From contig NZ_LMEA01000009.1 in assembly GCF_001425235.1 (NCBI RefSeq), positions 284,718 to 348,717 on the forward strand: a DNA stretch of 64,000 bases, given 5' to 3'. Under the pieces are notes generated by a model, which did not search any database, was not told the DNA's origin, and worked only from the letters and a program-made list of their open reading frames with translations. Positions within the stretch are counted from its first letter, which is position 1. Every line of letters starts with the position of its first letter. This stretch comes from Devosia sp. Root413D1. Lineage in GTDB: Bacteria; Pseudomonadota; Alphaproteobacteria; Rhizobiales; Devosiaceae. Positions 57,230 to 64,000 of this stretch are shown here, one piece after another. The position numbers and the translations under genes are program-made.

Positions 57230-58891
57230 CTAACCGAACAGGCCGGGGCCGAGGCGCTGCAGCAGCGTATAGGCCTCGTCATAGGTGGTGGGAACTTCGT
57301 CGGTGGGGAGGCCGAAATTCTTCACCAGCATCCCCATCAGCGCGCGGCCGGGCGGGCTGAGCGGAGCCTTGCCGGCCGCCTCGGAGAATGGGCCGCCGGC
57401 TTCGGGGTTGGGCGGCACATATTGCGGCGTGGTCTCGGGCCAATCGGCTGCCGGGCGCGGATCCGTCAGGTTGATGGCGTTGCCGAGGTCGCGTGCCCCG
57501 GCGTCGCGGGCGGTGAGCGGTGCAAGGCCATAGCGGTTGCAGAGCGTCGCGATGGCGGCGGCGTGGTGCATCGGCTCGTTGATGATCGTTCCGGCTTGCG
57601 TATAGGCAGAAATGGCGATGGCCGGCACGCGCACCCCGAGCCGATCGAAGGCAAAACCCATCTCAGTATCGGTGAGGCCGGCCGGCGGCGTTGCCGCAGG
57701 TGGCGGCACGTGGTCGTAGGTGCCGCCATGCTCATCGAACGTAACCAGCAGCAGCGTGTTGCCGGCATTGGATCCGGTAGGCGAGGCGGAGAGGCGGATC
57801 GCCGAATAGACCTCGTGCAGCAGCTTCTCGCCGGCCCGCACGTCGGAATTGCCGCCGACCTGCACGGTGACGCCGTCGGCGCCGACGAAATCGAAGGCAG
57901 CGACCGGCGGATGCATGTCGTTGTGGTCGAAAATGATGCGCGGCTCGATGAAGGCATAGGCCGGCAACGTGCCGGCGGCGGCATCGGCATGGAATTGCTG
58001 CATGCCGCGAAACCTGGTCTTCCAGTAGGGCATGAGCGCCGGGCCATTGATCAGCCCGGTCAGGGAGACGATCTGCGTCTCGTCGAAATACACCGCCCAG
58101 GAGATGCCCGCTGCCTCGAGCCGGTTGAAGATGGTCGGCGCGGCATTGAGCTTGGGGTCCATCCACTTGAGATAACCCACTGCGCCACCGCTATTGGTGA
58201 CGAAACCGGACGAGGTCGAGGCATTGAAGAAGGCGCGGTTGCAGAAGGTCTGCGACGGCACGGCGCAATGCCAGGCGTCGTAGACCGCAAAGCCGCGGGC
58301 CAGCGTGCTGAACACTGGCAGCATGTCGGGGCTGAAGCCGCCCATTACCACGGCATACTCGTCCGGTTCCGGCTGCCGGCTCTGCGTTGCGACGAAGTTG
58401 TTGATGTAGTCGGTGATGAAGCCGTTCATGCCCGGCGTGGAGCCGGCGGGTGGCGCGTTGAACGGCGCCGTCATGGCGCTGAAATCGAGCCCGGCATTGC
58501 CTGGCGGGTCGACCGTGCCGAACAGCTGCGTGTTGACGTGCGGGTATTCCTCGCCCGGGTCCGGCGTCGGGCTCGCCATGATCGCGTCGGTCGCGCCGGC
58601 ATAGATATGCGCCGCGATATCACCGCTCGGCGACGGGTTGGCGAAGCTGCCATTGCCGATGCCGTCAAAACTCTGTCCGTCGGGGACCTGACTAGGCGGA
58701 TAGAGGTGGCCCAAAAGGTTATCGAACGAGCGGTTCTCGAACATGATCACCACCAGGTGGTCGAGCGCTGCGGCCGGATCGCCCTTCGCCACCGCCTCGG
58801 CAGCATGGCCCGGCGTGGCGCTCGCCCCGGCCATCGCCGCAGCGCTCAGCTTGAGGAAGTTGCGCCGCGATGGGCCGGCGGCCTTGCTCAA
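57230..58891 (-). CDS. Tat-exported phosphoesterase (phospholipase C/acid phosphatase family)
   Basis: 553 residues. A twin-arginine signal (SRRNFLKLSAAAMAGASA) is near the N-terminus. The phosphoesterase family core has HLVVIMFENRSFDNLLGHLY, MNGFITDYINNF, FSPDMLPVFSTLARGFAVYD, WHCAVPSQTFCNRAFFNAS, FIEPRIIF and LLLVTFDEHGGTYDHVPPP. This is the alkaline-phosphatase-like core of bacterial PLC/AcpA enzymes, with metal residues in FENRS, DEHGG and YDH. Substrates range from phosphatidylcholine to phosphomonoesters. It overlaps the multihaem cytochrome gene by four bases, which is unusual company for this enzyme family. It acts in the periplasm or outside. Confidence 0.87.
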   Translation of the reverse strand: MSKAAGPSRRNFLKLSAAAMAGASATPGHAAEAVAKGDPAAALDHLVVIMFENRSFDNLLGHLYPPSQVPDGQSFDGIGNGSFANPSPSGDIAAHIYAGATDAIMASPTPDPGEEYPHVNTQLFGTVDPPGNAGLDFSAMTAPFNAPPAGSTPGMNGFITDYINNFVATQSRQPEPDEYAVVMGGFSPDMLPVFSTLARGFAVYDAWHCAVPSQTFCNRAFFNASTSSGFVTNSGGAVGYLKWMDPKLNAAPTIFNRLEAAGISWAVYFDETQIVSLTGLINGPALMPYWKTRFRGMQQFHADAAAGTLPAYAFIEPRIIFDHNDMHPPVAAFDFVGADGVTVQVGGNSDVRAGEKLLHEVYSAIRLSASPTGSNAGNTLLLVTFDEHGGTYDHVPPPAATPPAGLTDTEMGFAFDRLGVRVPAIAISAYTQAGTIINEPMHHAAAIATLCNRYGLAPLTARDAGARDLGNAINLTDPRPAADWPETTPQYVPPNPEAGGPFSEAAGKAPLSPPGRALMGMLVKNFGLPTDEVPTTYDEAYTLLQRLGPGLFG

Positions 58892-61887
58892 GGCACGGGC
58901 GCCTGGCTGGTGGCGGCGATGGCGAGTTTCCAGCCCTCGGCCGGTGTCTCCTCGAGGTTGAGGCGGGTGACCATGTGGTAGAGCCGGTCAGTATCGCTGC
59001 CCGAAGCGGTGCAGAAGCGATCCTGCAGGTAGAAGGGCGGCGTCGCCTGGTAGTAGAGCGTGGCGCTGACGCTGGCCGGCTTGCCGCTGATCTCGCTGAG
59101 CGGCACCGCATAGGCGATGCTGTCCGAGCCGCCCGCGACGTAATCCGGGTCGTCGCCGATGCCGACCGAGCCGGCTTCGAGCGCCAGGTCGTCGCCGGCG
59201 CCCAGCGCATTGGCGATCTCGACCCGCTGCTCGAGCGGCAGGTAACCGTCGGGCAGCAGCCGGTTGTCCTTCACCGTCGAGCAGATCGAGAGGAAGCTCG
59301 TGGTCAGCTGACCCGAGGGGGACGAGCCGGCGCCGCAGACCGGCGCCGCGCCGCCAGGGGTCGAGACCAGCTCCTGGTAGACCTGCGCCTGCGATTGGCT
59401 GGTGATGGTCTCGAAATGCGGCTGGTGCAGCCGCTGCTCCGGTGCGATGCGGGCCTTGCAATTGGCATCCCACCAATACTCGCCGTCGAGCGGTGCAGCA
59501 TTGGCGTCGACCAGCGCGCCCGCGGCGTTGGTGTTGCCCGAGCGCCACAACAGCTGGCCGCCGGCATCGAGCACCGAGAACTCGATGAAGGCGCGGCGGA
59601 ACCCGACCCCCGAGGGGAATTTGTGCCCGACCTTGTTGGTCACCTTCACCGTGGCGGTGAGCGCCGTGTCGCTGACGGCGACACTGCCCACCGCGATATC
59701 GGCGGTGTGCTGCCTCGCCTGATCCAGCATGGCGCCCTCGGTCCAGAGCAGCGGGTCGGTGCCCTTGGTGCCCAGCATCGGATCGGCGATCGGGATGCCG
59801 AGGATATCGGGGAACTGCTGGGCCAGCTTGACCAGGAAGACATTGAGCCCGACCAGGGTGTGCAGCGCGAAGTTATCGCGCGTCTGGAGGTCGATCTTCT
59901 CCGGTGCGGTGGCGTTATCGGCCTGCGGGAAGTTCGAGTATTCCTGGATGCTGGCGATCTTCGACTTGTACGGCACGCCATTGGCGTCGCTGGTCGCCAT
60001 GTGGCAGTCCTGGCAGGAGAGCGGGGTGGTGCCCGCCCCTTGCGGCAGCACCCCGTCGGGTGTCGAGCCGGTGCGAAAAGCGCTGAACGCCCACTCGGGA
60101 TAGGTCGTCTGCTCATAGATATGGGCAATGATTTTGCCGTCCTGCAGCACCGGCAGGTGCACCGTGTGGCAGGAGCCGCAGACCTCCGACGCGGCGATGG
60201 TCGGATGCTCCTCGGGCGTGATGCCGAGCGCCTGCTTCATCGGCGTGGTCTGCGGCTTGTCGAACGGCCCGATCAGCGAATCCGGCGGGCCGACGAGAAA
60301 GCTGCCGGTGAAGGTCTTGGCAAAGCCGGTATTGTCGGGGTTGAGCAGCGCCTGCCGCTCGGCGACGCAGGCGTTCTGCGGCGCCGCGAGCAAGTTCTCG
60401 GTGACCCGATCGCCCAGCGCCATGCGGTGGCAGGCGGTGCACGAGACGCCGTCACGGGCCAGCATGGCGTATTGGGCGAGGTGCGACGTGCCGCCCTCCC
60501 AGGGCAGCGTCTCCAGCACCGAGCGCTCGAAGCTCGAGCACTGCCCGCCCGCCAGCTTGCTATCGATATTGAACTGCCGTTCCCCGGCAATGCCGTGGCA
60601 TCCGAGGCAGACCGTCTGCACGGTGTCGGCGGAGTCCGGGTGGAAAGTCTGCGTCTCGCTCGCCAGCTGCGCGAAGAAGAACGGGTCGCGTCCGGCAAGC
60701 CCCATCGGCGACGACCGCCAGGTTGCATAGGGCGACAGGTTGTCGAGCGTATTGCCGTGCGGGTTGGGCTGCGTCATGTCGAACTGCAGCCCGGTGCTGC
60801 CGGCATCGTGGCAGCCGATGCACTGGCTCGACGTGAGGAAGGTGTCGGCAGCGGTCGGCCCACCCGCCGCCACCCAGGTATTGTCATAGGTCTGCGATGG
60901 CATCGGCTGCACGGTGGCGGCCGGCGGCAGCCCCTCGGCATAGGCCATCAGGTCTTTGACAATAGCGGGGTCGGGCGTGCTGAACGGCACCAGCAGGCGC
61001 GGCGCCCCGAAATCGGCCTGTGCCGCCGCCTGGTGCTGGGTTGGGGTCGCTGGCGTCGCCGGGTCGTCGACGAAGAAGTTCTGGCTGAGGAACACTGTCG
61101 GCGTGCCGGGATGCCCCTCGATATTCGCGGTGGTCGCGAAGGTCAGGTTGTCCTTGGCCGAGGCGTGGCAGTTCATGCAGTATTGGGCAAAGCCCATATC
61201 GGGGATCGAGTTGCCAGGCGGCGCCGGCCAGTCCGGGGTCCAGCCGCTCTTGGCGCCAAAGCCGTACCACCCCCAGAACCAGCCATCGAACGAAGCGTCG
61301 GGCGCGCGGATCATGACGGCCGCGCCGCTGGTCGGGAACAGCTTCATCGGGTCGACGCTGGCGCAGTCGGCGGCCGGGGCCGGGTACATCTCCTTGATCA
61401 TTACCGCCCCGGCGGGCACCGGCGGCGGCGTTACATTCGGATCCGTGGCCTCGGAACGATATTGCTCAAGCCAGGCCAGCATCTCGGGCGAGTACCAGAT
61501 CACCACCGGCGCGTGCGTGCCGTGCTCGCTGCCGATCCACTTGCCATCGGCAAGCGTCGCGGTGAACGGCCCGGTATCGCGCACCGTCTTGTCGCGGGCC
61601 CAGCCGCGGGCGGGATCGCGGTGGCAATAATGGCCAAGGAAGGCGTCGAGCTTCTTCTCATAGACATCGAGCGCGAAGCCACCGGGGTTGCGGATATCGG
61701 CGTCGAGCGAGAGGCAGAGCTGCGGATCGACCGGTGCCAGCGCCGTCTGCTGCTCGGCCGGGCAGGTACCCGCCACGGCGCCGGCCGCTGACAGCAGTGC
61801 CATCGCGAGGCCGCCGACGAGCGTTGCGAGCGAGCGCCTCGGCGTTATGCGCTTCCGTTGCGTGGAGCAGGCCGCCTCGATGGTCAC
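58888..61887 (-). CDS. Large periplasmic hexahaem c-type cytochrome
   Basis: 999 residues from GTG 61887 (GAGG six bases upstream; further-upstream starts are out of character). A signal peptide (SLATLVGGLAMALLSAAGAV) is followed by six CXXCH haem sites: CMNCH (about residue 237), CIGCH (356), CLGCH (427), CTACH (483), CGSCH (570) and CQDCH (625). The last 350 residues have no haem site and look beta-rich (VTNKVGHKFPSGVGFRRAFI). GHKFPSG with a following Arg is seen in other large multihaem proteins. It probably carries electrons from the GMC flavoprotein encoded just upstream. The gene overlaps the phosphoesterase gene by four bases. Confidence 0.88.
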   Translation of the reverse strand: MTIEAACSTQRKRITPRRSLATLVGGLAMALLSAAGAVAGTCPAEQQTALAPVDPQLCLSLDADIRNPGGFALDVYEKKLDAFLGHYCHRDPARGWARDKTVRDTGPFTATLADGKWIGSEHGTHAPVVIWYSPEMLAWLEQYRSEATDPNVTPPPVPAGAVMIKEMYPAPAADCASVDPMKLFPTSGAAVMIRAPDASFDGWFWGWYGFGAKSGWTPDWPAPPGNSIPDMGFAQYCMNCHASAKDNLTFATTANIEGHPGTPTVFLSQNFFVDDPATPATPTQHQAAAQADFGAPRLLVPFSTPDPAIVKDLMAYAEGLPPAATVQPMPSQTYDNTWVAAGGPTAADTFLTSSQCIGCHDAGSTGLQFDMTQPNPHGNTLDNLSPYATWRSSPMGLAGRDPFFFAQLASETQTFHPDSADTVQTVCLGCHGIAGERQFNIDSKLAGGQCSSFERSVLETLPWEGGTSHLAQYAMLARDGVSCTACHRMALGDRVTENLLAAPQNACVAERQALLNPDNTGFAKTFTGSFLVGPPDSLIGPFDKPQTTPMKQALGITPEEHPTIAASEVCGSCHTVHLPVLQDGKIIAHIYEQTTYPEWAFSAFRTGSTPDGVLPQGAGTTPLSCQDCHMATSDANGVPYKSKIASIQEYSNFPQADNATAPEKIDLQTRDNFALHTLVGLNVFLVKLAQQFPDILGIPIADPMLGTKGTDPLLWTEGAMLDQARQHTADIAVGSVAVSDTALTATVKVTNKVGHKFPSGVGFRRAFIEFSVLDAGGQLLWRSGNTNAAGALVDANAAPLDGEYWWDANCKARIAPEQRLHQPHFETITSQSQAQVYQELVSTPGGAAPVCGAGSSPSGQLTTSFLSICSTVKDNRLLPDGYLPLEQRVEIANALGAGDDLALEAGSVGIGDDPDYVAGGSDSIAYAVPLSEISGKPASVSATLYYQATPPFYLQDRFCTASGSDTDRLYHMVTRLNLEETPAEGWKLAIAATSQAPVP

Positions 61888-61895
61888 GAGAATCC

Positions 61896-64000
61896 TCAGC
61901 TCGGTTGGGGGATGCCCTCGATCAGTCGTTCGGAGAAGATTTTGGCGATGGTGTAGAGCGACTGCATCGGATTGGCGCCGACCGAGGTCGGGAAGATGCT
62001 GCTGTCCATCACGTAGACATTTGGCACCTCGCTGCCATCGGCAGCCCACAGCCGATGGTTGAGCGACACCACGCCGGTACCGCTCGGCCCCATCTTGTTG
62101 GTCGCCTGCAGGTGCGCCGAGGTCAGCACATTGCGGTTCGGGATGAACTTGAGGTTTTCATCGATCAGGTCGGCCTGCTTGATGTCGGTGAAATAGGTGC
62201 CGACCATCGGATCGAAATTCTCGACCCCGAGCACGTTCTCGTTCGAGGGGATGATCACCTTCTTCGCGCCAGCGAGGAACATCATCCGCACCCCGATCGC
62301 CACTCCGATGCGGAACCGCGCCTTGTCGCTATCGCTGAGCGTGTATTCGAGCACCGTGTCGCCGGTCGCGTCGAGCACCACGCGATTGTCCGCCGACGGC
62401 GTATCGACAAGCATGCAGCCAAAGCCGACATAATTGTTGAACCGCGCCATCTCCTCGTAGACCTGCTTGCCGCTGCCCGGCACCAGCAGCGCGCCATAGG
62501 CGGGCAACCCGGCCATCGTCTCGTAGATGAAGCCGGGCGAGGCGCCGAACGAGGAGACATAGGTGGCGCTGTCGAGCCCATCGAGCAGGTCGATGACCTT
62601 GTCGAACAGCCCGAGCAGTGGCACCGATGGATGGAGGATCAGCCCGCGGCCGATCCGGTCATTGGCGACCTTGGGGTTGGCCTTGGCGGTGTTGAGCAGC
62701 ACCCGCGTCGTGCCGATGGTGCCGGCCGAGACCACGATGTTTTCGGCCGCGATGCTCACCGGCACATCGGGTGTAATGCCGAGCTTTGACGGGTCGACCA
62801 CCGTATTGCCGTAGTCGGTCCATGGCGCCGTCATGTGCAGGGTGACGCCGGTGGCGCGCGTGCCGGTTGCATCGAACACAATCTCGTCGACCGTCGCGTC
62901 CGGAATGATGCCGAGCGGATTGGCGGTGTCGGCGATCGCTGGGTAGAGCAGCTGCCGGGCGGCATCGAGCTTGTCGTTCACCGGCGACGGCGAGTCGCCG
63001 ACCGGGAAGCGGTTGAGGTGATAGAGCGAGGGGTCGGCGCCATAGGCGGCGGCGCCGTCCCACAGCGCCTGGTTGTCGTTGTTGAGCTCGCTCTCGGCCA
63101 GTGTGCGCGTGCCGATCGCCTGGCGCACCCACTCATAGGCGGTGGCGAGCCGCTCGGTCGAATAATAGGTGCCATCCATCAGCCCATCGGCAATCCAGCC
63201 ATTGATGCGGGTCTGCACCGTGGATTCGAGCGGCGAGAAGGCGAGGTCGATATTGACGGCCGAGCCGCCGCCCAGCGTCTCGCCGCTGCGGATCACCACC
63301 GCATTGTCGGCGGTAAAGGACTGGTCGCCCTTGTACATCAGGCGCGGGTAGCTGCGCGTCGTCATCGAGCCCCAGACCACGAACGGCCCCTTCTCGATCA
63401 GCACCACCCGCTTGCCGGCCGCCTGCAGCTGGCTGGCGACGGTGGCGCCGCCCGGCCCGCTGCCGATCACCAGATACTCGATCGGCCCGTCGGCATGGCT
63501 GATGGTCTTGCTCGCCGCATCGTAGCTGAGCCGGCTCGGTGCGATCGTCGGCGCGTTGAGCATCGAATAGACATCGGGCCGGCTGACGAACACCGGCGGG
63601 GCGAGGAAGTTGCTGAGCGGCTGCGCCAGCGGCAGGTCCCAGATCGAGGAGAGATAGGCCTCCCGCAGGATCGAGGCGATCTGCGTCGAGACGGGACCGG
63701 CCGTGCCCTCGAACAGGTACGAGTAGAGCGGCGTCCTCAGCGCCGGATCCATCGCGCCGAAGCCCCCCGGGGTGGTGATGAAGGCCTGCACCGCCGGATC
63801 GCTCGACGCCTTCAGCTCGGAATAGAACGGCAGCGCCTGCGGTTCGGTGAACCCGGCGAGCAGCTGCGCCACCGGCGAAGCCTCGAAGCCTGAAAGCATG
63901 GCCTTGCTGACTTCGGCGGCGATCTCGGCGATGGATTTGGCCGCATCGGGCGGCAGCCCCAGTTCGGCCTGCGGGAACCACAGGTCGAACAGGGCATCGT
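61896..64000 (-). CDS. GMC family FAD-dependent oxidoreductase (partial, start outside window)
   Basis: The frame is open to the right edge, so the N-terminus is missing; about 700 residues are visible. The first 155 or so (LFDLWFPQAELGLPPDAAKS, then LYSYLFEGTAGPV and REAYLSSIWDLPLAQPL) precede the flavin fold and recall the small subunit (subunit 3) of FAD-gluconate dehydrogenases, perhaps fused here. IEYLVIGSGPGGATVASQLQ and VVLIEKGPFV bind FAD. HLQATNKMGPSGTG and VMDSSIFPTSVGANPMQSLY form the C-terminal GMC domain with the active-site His. The enzyme oxidises an alcohol or sugar. The hexahaem cytochrome gene follows after eight bases and is the likely electron acceptor. Confidence 0.87.
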   Translation of the reverse strand, partial: DALFDLWFPQAELGLPPDAAKSIAEIAAEVSKAMLSGFEASPVAQLLAGFTEPQALPFYSELKASSDPAVQAFITTPGGFGAMDPALRTPLYSYLFEGTAGPVSTQIASILREAYLSSIWDLPLAQPLSNFLAPPVFVSRPDVYSMLNAPTIAPSRLSYDAASKTISHADGPIEYLVIGSGPGGATVASQLQAAGKRVVLIEKGPFVVWGSMTTRSYPRLMYKGDQSFTADNAVVIRSGETLGGGSAVNIDLAFSPLESTVQTRINGWIADGLMDGTYYSTERLATAYEWVRQAIGTRTLAESELNNDNQALWDGAAAYGADPSLYHLNRFPVGDSPSPVNDKLDAARQLLYPAIADTANPLGIIPDATVDEIVFDATGTRATGVTLHMTAPWTDYGNTVVDPSKLGITPDVPVSIAAENIVVSAGTIGTTRVLLNTAKANPKVANDRIGRGLILHPSVPLLGLFDKVIDLLDGLDSATYVSSFGASPGFIYETMAGLPAYGALLVPGSGKQVYEEMARFNNYVGFGCMLVDTPSADNRVVLDATGDTVLEYTLSDSDKARFRIGVAIGVRMMFLAGAKKVIIPSNENVLGVENFDPMVGTYFTDIKQADLIDENLKFIPNRNVLTSAHLQATNKMGPSGTGVVSLNHRLWAADGSEVPNVYVMDSSIFPTSVGANPMQSLYTIAKIFSERLIEGIPQPS

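Overview
The window is high-GC bacterial chromosome with short intergenic gaps and 4-bp ATGA/GTGA gene overlaps. Several families of GC-rich inverted-repeat elements of the kind common in Hyphomicrobiales (Rhizobiales) lie between genes. Together with many solute-binding ABC systems, AqpZ, FCD-type GntR regulators, a Tat/PQQ/multihaem periplasm and Rhizobiales-like amino-deoxysugar genes, this points to a free-living alphaproteobacterium, plausibly Devosia-like. The genus is an inference; no rRNA or marker gene is present. No phage genes, IS elements or CRISPR arrays were recognised.

Layout. 1-11.1 kb is housekeeping/core: the tail of a medium-chain dehydrogenase, two membrane-anchored SH3b proteins, a Tet(M)-like ribosomal-protection GTPase, a phosphoribosyltransferase, AqpZ, a LuxR-type regulator with a degenerate receiver, a lipoprotein lytic transglycosylase, a Gfo/Idh/MocA oxidoreductase, RluA and a very acidic protein. 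tRNA-Arg(CCG) at 11194-11270 marks the left edge of a compositionally different (less GC-rich by eye) 11.3-24.5 kb surface-polysaccharide island. Its two halves are transcribed toward each other: a sugar reductase, a Wzy-like polymerase, a glycosyltransferase and a Wzx flippase on the plus strand; WbpM, FnlA, FnlB, FnlC and a WbuB-like transferase on the minus strand. Together these predict a glycan containing UDP-L-FucNAc and probably UDP-D-QuiNAc derived residues.

24.5-33 kb is a deoxysugar catabolic locus: an FCD GntR regulator and a fucose/arabinose isomerase family protein diverge from an SDR, an L-rhamnonate dehydratase and a complete ABC importer. 33-41 kb mixes a pair of secreted proteins, an HxlR/NmrA pair, a SEC-C protein, a GH43-like protein, a periplasmic beta-propeller protein with a second FCD regulator, and a Tat-exported Rieske protein. 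41.5-44.8 kb has a PQQ alcohol dehydrogenase whose active site carries the extra aspartate typical of lanthanide-dependent enzymes, followed by two secreted proteins.

44.9-55.6 kb is an amino-sugar locus: a LacI regulator faces a nagB-SIS-nagA-ceramidase-like operon and a second SBP-permease-permease-AGE-oxidoreductase operon. Both operons start with a TTGAC(A/G) -35 box and the same GCAACCGGTTGC palindrome in the promoter spacer, so one LacI protein very probably controls both. The importer has no ATPase of its own. 55.7-64 kb contains MepA and a minus-strand cluster of a GMC flavoprotein (running off the window), a six-CXXCH cytochrome c, a Tat-exported phosphoesterase and a small membrane protein. 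This looks like a periplasmic oxidation/electron-transfer module and is one of the less familiar gene sets here.
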